A DNA stretch of 32,780 bases from an uncultured Eubacteriales bacterium (GTDB lineage: Bacteria > Bacillota > Clostridia > Peptostreptococcales > Anaerovoracaceae). The DNA lies in assembly GCA_900547295.1 (NCBI GenBank), contig URGK01000022.1, positions 1-32,780 of the forward strand, given 5' to 3'. Positions 15,009 to 21,566 of the stretch are shown one piece after another; within the stretch, counting starts at the first letter, position 1; every line of letters starts with the position of its first letter. Both the position numbers and the translations under genes were made by a program. Below the pieces are notes generated by a model. It was given only the letters and a program-made list of their open reading frames with translations, ran no database searches and had not been told where the DNA came from.

Positions 15009-15890
15009 TCAGGCTCTCGGATGCGTGCTGTCATATACGTCTTTTATTCTGTTTTTCTTTATGTTCATATATATCTGCATCGCCGTAATATCCTCGTGGC
15101 CCATAAGTTCCTGGAGGGCTTTGATATCCGCTCCGTTTTCGATCATATGAACCGCAAAGGAGTTTCGCAGTATATGCGGAGTCAGTCTGGTTTCAAGTCC
15201 AGCTTTTTCTCCGTACCCGCTTATTATCTTCCAGAGGCCCTGCCTTGTCAGCGGCTGTCCGTAGTAGTTTAAAAACAGCACTCCGCAGTCCTCTCTGTCT
15301 TTGACCAGCAGCGGTCTTGCGTCTCTGATATATATTTCAACCGCCTGTCTTGCGGGTCTGCCTATAGGTACAATGCGCGCCTTGCCGTGTGATCCGTCAA
15401 AGGATATGAAGCCAAGGGTCGTATTGACATCGGAAACCTCTGCCTGTATCAGCTCGTTTACTCTCATACCTGTTGCATACATTATCTCAAGGATGGCTCT
15501 GTCTCTGATGCCTGCTGCAGTTTCATCGGGCATCTCCAGCAGTCTTTCAACCTCCTCGATGCTGAGGTATTCAAGCTCTCTGGTTTCCGTCCTGGGTACG
15601 GTAAGCTCTGCCGCAGGGTTGCTTCTGACATAACCCCGCTCTGCAAGAAACGAGTAAAAGGCCCTCAGAGACGCCATTTTTCTGTTTATTGTAGATGCCG
15701 ACTTGCCCTCTGTCCTTAGCTTAAGCATATATCCTGTTATGTCTGTACTCACCGCAACGGCAAGATCGCTGCTGCCGCGCTCCTCCATATATTTTCGGAA
15801 GCCGTCAATATCTCTCCTGTATGCCTCAACGGTATTTGCCGAGGCTTTTTTGTCATTTTTAAGGTAATCTGTAAAGCTGTCTGTATACAT
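15009..15890 (-). CDS. xerD: Tyrosine recombinase XerD/XerC family
   Basis: This 293-residue site-specific recombinase has a SAM-like N-terminal core-binding domain (SFTDYLKNDKKASANTVEAYRRD, residues 5-27) and a catalytic domain with Arg in TGMRVNEL, Lys in HGKARIVPIG, HxxR in LTPHILRNSFAVH, the second His in LMGHEDI and the nucleophile Tyr in IYMNI. The size and lack of extra arms fit chromosomal Xer proteins that resolve chromosome dimers at dif. The neighbourhood (SpoIIM, Nudix hydrolase) recalls that of xerD in Bacillus, so XerD is favoured over XerC. GAGGG precedes the ATG, and a TTGCAA-N17-TATAAT promoter lies just upstream. No dif site can be seen here. Confidence 0.9.
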   Translation of the reverse strand: MYTDSFTDYLKNDKKASANTVEAYRRDIDGFRKYMEERGSSDLAVAVSTDITGYMLKLRTEGKSASTINRKMASLRAFYSFLAERGYVRSNPAAELTVPRTETRELEYLSIEEVERLLEMPDETAAGIRDRAILEIMYATGMRVNELIQAEVSDVNTTLGFISFDGSHGKARIVPIGRPARQAVEIYIRDARPLLVKDREDCGVLFLNYYGQPLTRQGLWKIISGYGEKAGLETRLTPHILRNSFAVHMIENGADIKALQELMGHEDITAMQIYMNIKKNRIKDVYDSTHPRA

Positions 15891-15928
15891 ACCGACCCTC
15901 TCATTAGTTTACAATAATCTATGCTATG

Positions 15929-15957
15929 ATTATACTCCCGCAAAGTATATTTTGCAA
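15929..15957 (-). promoter_or_regulatory. Promoter of xerD
   Basis: On the minus strand TTGCAA (15957-15952) and TATAAT (15934-15929) are 17 bp apart, about 40 bp before the xerD start codon, in the divergent gap to spoIIM. Confidence 0.65.
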
Positions 15958-16020
15958 GGCTGTACTAAAAAACAAACCGCTGTCATATCTATAATTATCA
16001 GAAGTTTTCGGAGGGCTTGT

Positions 16021-16617
16021 ATGAATTCAAGAATAAAATTGCCGTCGCTTCCCGGCAATAAAGCAATTTCAATATCAACGTTTGTGTTTCTTTCGGGTCT
16101 TTTTATGGGGATTTTTATGGCTGTAACCATGGAGCCTTCCGAAAAAGAGGCTATTGCAGAGCATCTGCTGTCGTTCCTTGCCGGAGATGCTGCAGACGTA
16201 TCGTTTATAGACTATGCACAGACCGCCTTCAGAAAAAACGCCGTGCTGTGGCTCGTTATTTTTACAGGAGGGTTTACGGTTCTGGGCGCGCCGCTTTCGA
16301 TGCTGCCGCTGCTTTACAAGGGCGCAGCTCTGGGGCTTTCCTGCACTATGATTATCGACAGCATGAGTACAGACGGCATTAAACTGATAATGCTCTCGGT
16401 ACTGCCCCAGAATATGCTGCTGGTGCCTCTGTTCATACTTGCCGCTTCATTTGCCCTGTCATACGCATACGGATTTCTTGCATCAAAAAAGGGCGGAATA
16501 GAAAAAGCGAACCTGCCCCAAAAGGCAGGTCCGTATATTATCGTTAATATTGTTATGCTGATTATGCTTATGGTGTGCGCTGCTATCGAGGCTGTTTTTG
16601 TGCCAGTTTCTCTTTAG
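16021..16617 (+). CDS. spoIIM: Stage II sporulation protein M-like membrane protein
   Basis: This 198-residue membrane protein has about five hydrophobic segments and the SpoIIM layout: an N-terminal helix (FVFLSGLFMGIFMAV), then a soluble stretch, then FRKNAVLWLVIFTGGFTVLGAP, LLYKGAALG and PQNMLLVPLFILAASFALSYAYG. In spore formers SpoIIM joins SpoIID and SpoIIP in the peptidoglycan-remodelling complex that drives engulfment, located in the septal membrane. GGAGG precedes the ATG at 16021 with suitable spacing; the longer upstream frame has no ribosome site. It is divergent from xerD, and its 3' end overlaps the 3' end of the Nudix gene by 35 bp on the opposite strand. Confidence 0.88.
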   Translation: MNSRIKLPSLPGNKAISISTFVFLSGLFMGIFMAVTMEPSEKEAIAEHLLSFLAGDAADVSFIDYAQTAFRKNAVLWLVIFTGGFTVLGAPLSMLPLLYKGAALGLSCTMIIDSMSTDGIKLIMLSVLPQNMLLVPLFILAASFALSYAYGFLASKKGGIEKANLPQKAGPYIIVNIVMLIMLMVCAAIEAVFVPVSL

Positions 16618-17131
16618 CCATAAGTATTCCTACTATTGTCTTGGAATCTTCAAGCTCATCGTTCATACACATGGTGTAAAGCTCCTCAAGCGGTATCTCG
16701 ACTATATCGAGAGCCTCGTCCTCGTCAAAATCGGTACTTCCTGCTGTAAGTCCTGTGCACAGGTATATGGAGATTTTTTCTCCGCTGTAGCCGCAGGCAA
16801 CATAAAACTCGCTCATATGCTCGATATCCTCCGCCGTATAGCCTGTTTCCTCTCTAAGCTCTCTTGCCGCGCAGACAATCGGCTCCTCGCCTTTGTCTAT
16901 TTTGCCTGCAGGAATTTCAAGGAGCGCTTTTTCGCAGGCCTTGCGGTACTGTCTTACCATTACCACCTTGCCGTCTGCTGTTACAGGGACAAGCGCCACG
17001 GCGCCGTTATGCTCGATTATTTCTCTGTAGGCGGTTTTGCCGTCTTTAACCGTAACCTTGTCTCTTCTGAGGTTTAATATTGCTCCCTCATATATCATTT
17101 CACTTGATATTGTTTTTTCTTCAACTATCAT
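16583..17131 (-). CDS. nudF: Nudix hydrolase, ADP-ribose pyrophosphatase
   Basis: The 182-residue protein has a complete Nudix box: Gly in PAGKIDKGEE, then CAARELREETGY with the catalytic REXXEE core. This binds Mg2+ and splits ADP-ribose to AMP and ribose 5-phosphate. A preceding VMVRQYRKACEKALLEIPAGK segment is typical of the ADP-ribose pyrophosphatase (NudF/YqkG) group, and the C-terminal EDEALDIVEIPLEEL fits as well. The start ATG overlaps the proC stop in an ATGA junction, implying translational coupling; GGAGG lies about 10 bp upstream inside proC. The 3' end overlaps the convergent spoIIM gene. The protein is cytoplasmic and has a housekeeping or salvage role. Confidence 0.9.
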   Translation of the reverse strand: MIVEEKTISSEMIYEGAILNLRRDKVTVKDGKTAYREIIEHNGAVALVPVTADGKVVMVRQYRKACEKALLEIPAGKIDKGEEPIVCAARELREETGYTAEDIEHMSEFYVACGYSGEKISIYLCTGLTAGSTDFDEDEALDIVEIPLEELYTMCMNDELEDSKTIVGILMAKEKLAQKQPR

Positions 17132-17928
17132 CTGCTCATATCCTCCGATTTTCTGACGCAGGCGTTAAAGCCCTCCGTGAGCCTGTCAGCAAAGCCGTTT
17201 TGCTGCAGGGTTTTTACTGCTTCTATTGTGGTGCCTCCCGGCGAGCATACATTGTCCCTCAGCTGCTGCGGAGGCTGCCCTGTTTCAAGTACCATTTTAG
17301 CAGCGCCGAGAACCGATTGAGCTGCAAAATCCACTGCCTGCTCCCTGCTCATTCCCTCTGCCTGCGCCGCCTGCGCAAGTGCGTCTATATACATATATGT
17401 GTATGCGGGGCTTGAACCCGACACCCCTATAATGCAGTGTATCATACTCTCGTCCGCAAATTCCGCTCTGCCGGTCCGGCTGAACATATCATACACTGTC
17501 TGTTTATCTTCTTCTGTGATATTGTCATTTACAAATATGGCCGTCATGCCCTCTCCAACCATGACCGGCGTGTTGGGCATTATTCTGATTACCTTTGCAG
17601 AGACTCCTGCCATATCCTCGATTGCTCTGATGCTGATGCCTGCCGCCATTGATATTATGATTTTATCCGGCGTATATACAGGCGCTATCTGCTCCATTAC
17701 AGATGCAACCGTATCGGGCTTGACCCCTATTATTATGATGTCGCAGGCTTTCGCAAGCTCTGCCGCGCTGCCGCAGGTTTTAACGCCAAGCTCCCGTGCA
17801 AGCGCTTCTGTCTTTGATACTGTTCTGCTGTAAATATACAGGCTGCCGGTGTCTATATTATCTGAGGCTGCAAAGCTTCTCAAGATAGCACCACCCATAT
17901 TGCCTACACCTATAAATCCTGTTTTCAA
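17128..17928 (-). CDS. proC: Pyrroline-5-carboxylate reductase
   Basis: This enzyme catalyses the last step of proline synthesis, NAD(P)H-dependent reduction of 1-pyrroline-5-carboxylate to proline in the cytoplasm. The N-terminal Rossmann motif is GFIGVGNMGGAI and the second half has IRIMPNTPVMVGEGMT. The C-terminal substrate/dimer segment is GVSGSSPAYTYMYIDAL and CSPGGTTIEAVKTLQ, close to the family consensus. I choose the TTG start at 17928 because AGGGGAG lies 8 bp upstream and the protein then begins MKTGFIGVGNMG at the usual point, giving 266 residues, a normal length. A GTG three codons earlier sits directly on the ribosome site and is less likely. The stop overlaps the nudF ATG. Confidence 0.94.
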   Translation of the reverse strand: MKTGFIGVGNMGGAILRSFAASDNIDTGSLYIYSRTVSKTEALARELGVKTCGSAAELAKACDIIIIGVKPDTVASVMEQIAPVYTPDKIIISMAAGISIRAIEDMAGVSAKVIRIMPNTPVMVGEGMTAIFVNDNITEEDKQTVYDMFSRTGRAEFADESMIHCIIGVSGSSPAYTYMYIDALAQAAQAEGMSREQAVDFAAQSVLGAAKMVLETGQPPQQLRDNVCSPGGTTIEAVKTLQQNGFADRLTEGFNACVRKSEDMSR

Positions 17929-17980
17929 TACACTCACTCCCCTTACGATATATTGAATATATTTTATCATTTTTGAGGGG

Positions 17981-18020
17981 AAAATAAAATACCGGAACAA
18001 GTATAATACTCATTCCGGTT
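17981..18020 (-). terminator. Terminator of the rpsF-ssb-rpsR operon
   Basis: On the minus strand ACCGGAA (18019-18013) pairs with TTCCGGT (17997-17991) and is followed by ATTTTATTTT, 10 bp after the rpsR stop. Confidence 0.78.
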
Positions 18021-18029
18021 GTTTACTGT

Positions 18030-18263
18030 TTATTCAGCAGTGTATGGTAATAAAGCAACAATTCTTGCTCTCTTGATAGCCTTTGTTACTTCTCTCTGGT
18101 GCATAGCACAAGTACCAGTTATTCTCTTAGGTAAAATCTTACCTCTTTCTGTAACATATTTTCTTAACTTCTCAACATCTTTGTAGTCGATAGTTTCAGT
18201 TTTATCTGCACAGAACTGGCATACTTTTTTTCTTCTCATGCCACCGCGTTTTCTATCCATCAT
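18030..18263 (-). CDS. rpsR: 30S ribosomal protein S18 (zinc-binding type)
   Basis: At 77 residues this is the normal S18 size. The S18 core is plain: TIDYKDVEKLRKYVTERGKILPKRITGT and AIKRARIVALLPY. It carries VCQFC near the N-terminus and TCAMHQR in the middle, so Cys, Cys, Cys and His could form a zinc site, as in the C+ forms described for several ribosomal proteins; Bacillus and E. coli S18 lack this set. S18 binds S6 and 16S rRNA in the platform of the small subunit. It is the last gene of the rpsF-ssb-rpsR operon, with AAGGAGA before the first of two consecutive ATG codons, and a terminator follows. Confidence 0.97.
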   Translation of the reverse strand: MMDRKRGGMRRKKVCQFCADKTETIDYKDVEKLRKYVTERGKILPKRITGTCAMHQREVTKAIKRARIVALLPYTAE

Positions 18264-18289
18264 AGTAGATTATCTCCTTTCCTGAAAGT

Positions 18290-18694
18290 TTAGAATGGGA
18301 TATCTTCATCTTCAAGAGCCTCAAAGCCCGCAGGAATGTCATCATCCTGTCTTGCCGGTGCCGCTCCGCCTGATGGCCTGTCTCCCCATTCAAGGAATTC
18401 AACTCTGTTGGCAACAACCTCAGTTGTGTAAACCTTGTTGCCGTCCTTGTTAGTATAGCTGCCTGTCTGAATTCTTCCCTGGATGCCTACGAGTCTGCCC
18501 TTGGAAAGAAATCTCTCACAGTTCTCGGCCTGTTTGCCGAATACAACTACATTCGGAAAGTCCGTCTGTTTTTCTTTGCCGGCAGTTACGGGTCTGTCTA
18601 TTGCAACAGAAAATCTGGCAATAGCCATCTGATCCTGCGTATATCTCACTTCAGGGTCTCTTGTAAGTCTGCCGATTAATACTACACTGTTCAT
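18290..18694 (-). CDS. ssb: Single-stranded DNA-binding protein
   Basis: The 134-residue SSB has the OB-fold start MNSVVLIGRLTRDPEVRYT, the core FPNVVVFGKQAENC...LSKGRLVGIQGRIQTGSY, and EVVANRVEFLEWGDRP. A short linker leads to the acidic tail DEDIPF that recruits replication and repair partners. It works as a tetramer that coats ssDNA during replication and recombination. It lies between rpsF and rpsR, 14 bp after the rpsF stop, in the conserved order found in many Bacillota. The linker is shorter than in Bacillus subtilis SSB. Confidence 0.97.
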   Translation of the reverse strand: MNSVVLIGRLTRDPEVRYTQDQMAIARFSVAIDRPVTAGKEKQTDFPNVVVFGKQAENCERFLSKGRLVGIQGRIQTGSYTNKDGNKVYTTEVVANRVEFLEWGDRPSGGAAPARQDDDIPAGFEALEDEDIPF

Positions 18695-18708
18695 ACCGGG
18701 CTCCTTCC

Positions 18709-18996
18709 TTACTGTTCATCCTTATTGATTATAAGGTGTCTCATTACTACTTCAGAAATTCTAAGTCTTCTGTCAAGTTCTTTTGGTAATTCTGGGCTAG
18801 CCTGGAATGTAACTACTACATAGTATCCTTCGTTCTTCTTCTGGATAGGATATGCAAGCTTTCTCAGTCCCCATACGTCTACTTCTCCAACTGTACCGTC
18901 AGCTTCGATGATACCTTTTACGGTTTCAACTGTAGCTTCCTTCTTCTCGTCTTCTAAAGTAGGGTCGATAATGAACATAAGCTCATAATTTGTCAT
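18709..18996 (-). CDS. rpsF: 30S ribosomal protein S6
   Basis: This is a 95-residue S6 beginning MTNYELMFIIDPTLEDE, with the WGLRKLAYPIQKKNEGYYVV core and VMRHLIIN near the end. S6 pairs with S18 on the platform of the 30S subunit. The start at 18996 has an excellent AAGGAGG site 8 bp upstream; the longer frame runs through the structured leader and is not coding. It is the first gene of the rpsF-ssb-rpsR operon, with a promoter near 19124-19152. The C-terminus is short (KDEQ), without the acidic extension of proteobacterial S6. Confidence 0.97.
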   Translation of the reverse strand: MTNYELMFIIDPTLEDEKKEATVETVKGIIEADGTVGEVDVWGLRKLAYPIQKKNEGYYVVVTFQASPELPKELDRRLRISEVVMRHLIINKDEQ

Positions 18997-19120
18997 TTGT
19001 TTCACCTCCTTCTGGACTAAACGGTGCCGGGTCCGGATATGCAATACCGCACAGTGTAAAATACACTCCCGACACAAGGGTCGTCTGTTTAGCTGTCTGT
19101 AAAAATACACAGACAACGCA
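18997..19120 (-). promoter_or_regulatory. Structured 5' leader of rpsF, candidate S6:S18 autoregulatory site
   Basis: The roughly 120-nt leader holds three possible hairpins on the minus strand: GTCTGT/ACAGAC (19114-19095), AGTGTA/TACACT (19067-19053) and, just before the ribosome site, a larger GTGC...GCAC stem enclosing CGG and CCG stretches (19052-19023). An S6:S18 complex is known to bind a CCG-bearing structure in its own mRNA leader in many bacteria. The position fits, but the exact consensus could not be verified by eye. Confidence 0.45.
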
Positions 19121-19123
19121 AAT

Positions 19124-19152
19124 ATTATATATTATCTCGGAGTGAAAAGCAA
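19124..19152 (-). promoter_or_regulatory. Promoter of the rpsF operon
   Basis: On the minus strand TTGCTT (19152-19147) and a perfect TATAAT (19129-19124) are 17 bp apart, placing the transcript start at the beginning of the structured leader. Confidence 0.6.
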
Positions 19153-19203
19153 TCACTTTTTTAATTTATTTGACCCCGCAACCGTTATTTGTCCATATCC
19201 GCA

Positions 19204-19885
19204 TCAAATACCATAGCATTTTTTCAGTAAGCTTAGGCATTGCTGCTTATCGGCATTTTTTACACCTATAGCTTTAGTATCCATACGCTCATTTTCCATA
19301 GCGTTAATGAAGAATTCAATCTCCGCTTTTATCGCATCTGTTAACTGCACCTCCGCTTTACCGCCGTTTTCTTTCTTTCGCTCAAATCGGACCACGCTCT
19401 GTTTTTAAGCGGTATAAGATACTCAGGTTTTAAGACCGGTATCCGTCAACACAAATCTGCCCTTCAAGTACCAGATTATAGTAATCCTTATCCAGAAGAA
19501 TTGCCGAAAGACTTGATACGTCATCGCTGATTGAAACAGGTATTTTCATACCGCAGCCGTCATCAAGTATATTCGGCTTTCCTGCAAAAAGCTCTATCAT
19601 CACAGGATACTCCGGTTTTTGAGGCTTATCAAAACGACAGCACTGCATCCTGCCTGTATTCTTATTAATGTGGATATATCCAGCATTTCTTACATACTCC
19701 CAGAACCTTTCAGCAAGTTGCGGAGTCAAAGCCTCCACTACAAGTACTACGTCTATGTCTTTAGTAGTCCTGAATTGAAGCTCTGCTTCTGACATAAGCA
19801 GCTCACAGGCAACACCTCCGATAACTATATACTGTTCCTCAAATCCTGCAAACCAGTGTTTAAAATTTTTAATTCCCTGTACCAT
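19204..19885 (-). pseudogene. Frameshifted AbiEii-like nucleotidyltransferase
   Basis: The 5' part (19885-19430) encodes the core of a minimal nucleotidyltransferase: QYIVIGGVACELLM, then the metal-binding TKDIDVVLVVEAL, then PVMIELFAG, as in AbiEii/AbiGii-type toxins. The frame then stops after VDGYRS. Homology continues in a second frame (VLKPEYLIPLKNRAWSDLSERK, the usual continuation) and then a third frame (ENGGKAEVQLTDAIKAEIEFF ... KCYGI, ending at 19204), so two frameshifts are needed. The ATG sits one base after the stop of the AbiEi-like partner. The toxin is probably dead, although the truncated core could still fold. Sequencing error is a less likely alternative because two shifts are required. 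Confidence 0.78.
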
Positions 19886-19886
19886 T

Positions 19887-20822
19887 TTATCTCCAGATTT
19901 TTTTAATCATTTCCTCAACGGATATCTGAATTCTTTCATCTGATGTTTTTTCAAGGGATAGAGCAACAGATACAGGATCTGCAAATCCGTCACACGAAAA
20001 CATATACGGATCATATTTCCATATTTCCAGCCTGCACTGTTTTTTAATATCAACAAGTTCTTCCTCAAGTACAGCAGTCTCAAAGCCCGGCGCTGTCGCA
20101 AACGTTTTAAAATCATCTGCGCCAAGCATACTTCTGGCAGACAGCGCCGTATCTCCTGCAAAAACAACCTCTTCAGGCAGCCTGTTTTTGTCTATATATC
20201 CTGCGGTCTTTACCGGTGACCTCATATATTTTTTCAGCTTTTCATATATATCATATTTCGAATGCCTGCTGTAAATAATTCTGTTCACCCCGTCTTTAGA
20301 GAGTGTAAAAAGCCCTGTGTCCTCCAGAAGTCTTGCAGCTCTTGTAATACTCATTGCAGAGAAAGGCAGCTTTTTTCTTGCTTCCGTAATATACAACTTT
20401 TCTTTGCTGCTATACAGATACACAAGTGCCAGCATCTGTGCTGAAACCGTAAGTTTTTCTATATGCTGTTTATGTTCTTCGCCGGCCGCAGTAAGCAGCG
20501 CAGCCATAAACGGCAGATATACCTGCCGCTCTGACACAAAAGGAATTCTGTTTTCTATAAGGCTTTTTCGTCTTATCACTGAAATTCCGTCCAGCCTCAG
20601 CACCACAGGTATATTTTCAGTTTCCTGTATCTTTGAAATCTGTTTTTTCAGGCTCTGAATATATGGCAGCTCGCCTTTAGGCTTTAACATTATGCAATCT
20701 ATACCATCTATTACAGCCTTGTTAAAATCATATCCCGCTGAAATATAAAGCGGAAGAAATTCTGTCTTATTCCACTCTCTGTATTCAGCTTTCATTCCCA
20801 TAACATCACATAAGATATCCAT
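19887..20822 (-). CDS. AbiEi-like winged-helix regulator/antitoxin partner of a nucleotidyltransferase
   Basis: The 311-residue protein has an alpha/beta N-terminal region (about 1-110, with VVLRLDGISVIRRKSLIENRIPFVS). A winged helix-turn-helix follows at about 120-200 (LALVYLYSSKEKLYITEARKKLPFSAMSITRAARLLEDTGLF), then a C-terminal domain (VFAGDTALSARSMLGADD) of the kind found beside AbiEii-type nucleotidyltransferases. The pair resembles a type IV toxin-antitoxin module in which the first protein represses the operon. I start at 20822, where GAGG lies 6 bp upstream; an earlier ATG lacks a ribosome site. The next gene starts one base after the stop. Four TTAACTT/AAGTTAA half-sites surround its promoter. 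The family assignment is fairly likely but not certain. Confidence 0.72.
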   Translation of the reverse strand: MDILCDVMGMKAEYREWNKTEFLPLYISAGYDFNKAVIDGIDCIMLKPKGELPYIQSLKKQISKIQETENIPVVLRLDGISVIRRKSLIENRIPFVSERQVYLPFMAALLTAAGEEHKQHIEKLTVSAQMLALVYLYSSKEKLYITEARKKLPFSAMSITRAARLLEDTGLFTLSKDGVNRIIYSRHSKYDIYEKLKKYMRSPVKTAGYIDKNRLPEEVVFAGDTALSARSMLGADDFKTFATAPGFETAVLEEELVDIKKQCRLEIWKYDPYMFSCDGFADPVSVALSLEKTSDERIQISVEEMIKKIWR

Positions 20823-20867
20823 AAAACACCTCATCTGCCGGAAGCAGAGATTATCCGCCTTCGACAA

Positions 20868-20926
20868 TTTAACTTTTTTATTTTATTTTAACTTTTTATA
20901 AGTTAAATATCAATAATTTAAGTTAA
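20868..20926 (-). promoter_or_regulatory. Promoter and operator array of the AbiEi-like operon
   Basis: On the minus strand TTGATA (20913-20908) and TAAAAT (20890-20885) are 17 bp apart. Four copies of a TTAACTT/AAGTTAA half-site cover this region: 20868-20875, 20887-20894, 20900-20907 (inverted to the previous one, five bases apart) and 20920-20926. The central inverted pair lies in the promoter spacer and touches the -10, as expected for autorepression. Confidence 0.6.
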
Positions 20927-20941
20927 TTAATTGTATATTCA

Positions 20942-21220
20942 TCAGAACAAATCGCTATGAGTACCGGTTCTAGTCAAATACAAAATTATTTCTTTTTCTG
21001 CAATCTCATAAATAAGTAGCCAGTCAGGTGTTATATGGCATTCTCTGCATTCTTTATAGTTTCCCGTCAGTTTATGGTCTCTGTATTTTTCAGGCAACGG
21101 TATGCCTGCCGCCAAAGTATCAACAACTTCCTCCAAAAGCTTAATATTATAACCTCTTCTAATAGCTTTTTTGAGATCTTTTCTGAAAATACCGGTCTGA
21201 ACTATCTTATACTTATTCAT
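20942..21220 (-). CDS. YafQ-family toxin (RelE/ParE superfamily mRNA interferase)
   Basis: This 92-residue toxin has the YafQ signature: a basic N-terminal helix (FRKDLKKAIRRG), DHKLTGNYKECRECHITPDWLLIY in the middle and RTGTHSDLF at the C-terminus. The two His and the Asp in these motifs correspond to the catalytic residues by which YafQ cuts mRNA in the ribosomal A site. Its start overlaps the end of the antitoxin gene by 8 bp, typical for a coupled DinJ/YafQ operon. All catalytic positions look intact, so it is probably active and held in check by the upstream gene product. Confidence 0.9.
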   Translation of the reverse strand: MNKYKIVQTGIFRKDLKKAIRRGYNIKLLEEVVDTLAAGIPLPEKYRDHKLTGNYKECRECHITPDWLLIYEIAEKEIILYLTRTGTHSDLF

Positions 21221-21473
21221 TATTGATTTCCTTCATAATCTCTGCAAAAGAATTATATGTCTTTTTATCCGGATCTGCCTTAAGCCTTTTTACTTCCTCG
21301 ATTGCAGCTATGGTTTCTGCATTTGCTGTTCCGTATTCAATAACACTCTTCATATATTTTACTAGATTTTCCTTTACATTCTCTCCATTCATCACAACAA
21401 TACTCTTATACGCATTATATATATCCCTATCCATTATAAAAGAACAGGTAACCGTATTTTTCTTTGTGCTCAT
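21213..21473 (-). CDS. RelB/DinJ-family antitoxin
   Basis: The 86-residue protein has an N-terminal ribbon-helix-helix (TVTCSFIMDRDIYNAYKSIVVMNGENVKENLVKYMKSV) that would bind DNA as a dimer. The tail KADPDKKTYNSFAEIMKEINNE is typical of the toxin-wrapping part of RelB/DinJ antitoxins. It lies directly before the YafQ-like toxin, overlapping it by 8 bp. GAGGAG is found about 8 bp before the ATG, and a 16-bp perfect palindrome lies inside the promoter, probably the site for autorepression. The RHH sequence is divergent from E. coli DinJ. Confidence 0.85.
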   Translation of the reverse strand: MSTKKNTVTCSFIMDRDIYNAYKSIVVMNGENVKENLVKYMKSVIEYGTANAETIAAIEEVKRLKADPDKKTYNSFAEIMKEINNE

Positions 21474-21511
21474 CAGTATAACTCCTCTATAATTACTCAG
21501 TCTTATAACTC

Positions 21512-21539
21512 ACTATACTAAGTATACTTAGTTATACAA
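21512..21539 (-). promoter_or_regulatory. Promoter with 16-bp palindromic operator of the toxin-antitoxin pair
   Basis: The perfect palindrome ACTAAGTATACTTAGT (21517-21532) lies between a -35-like TTGTAT (21539-21534) and a -10-like TATAGT (21517-21512) on the minus strand, 16 bp apart. An RHH antitoxin binding there would block RNA polymerase. Confidence 0.65.
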
Positions 21540-21566
21540 AGAATGTAAATGAAAACTTTAGCCCTC

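Noticed and set aside
19141..19180. Hairpin AGTGA...TCACT followed by TTTTTT on the plus strand
   Set aside because: It looks like a plus-strand terminator, but no plus-strand gene ends there. It lies upstream of the minus-strand rpsF promoter and may be chance.
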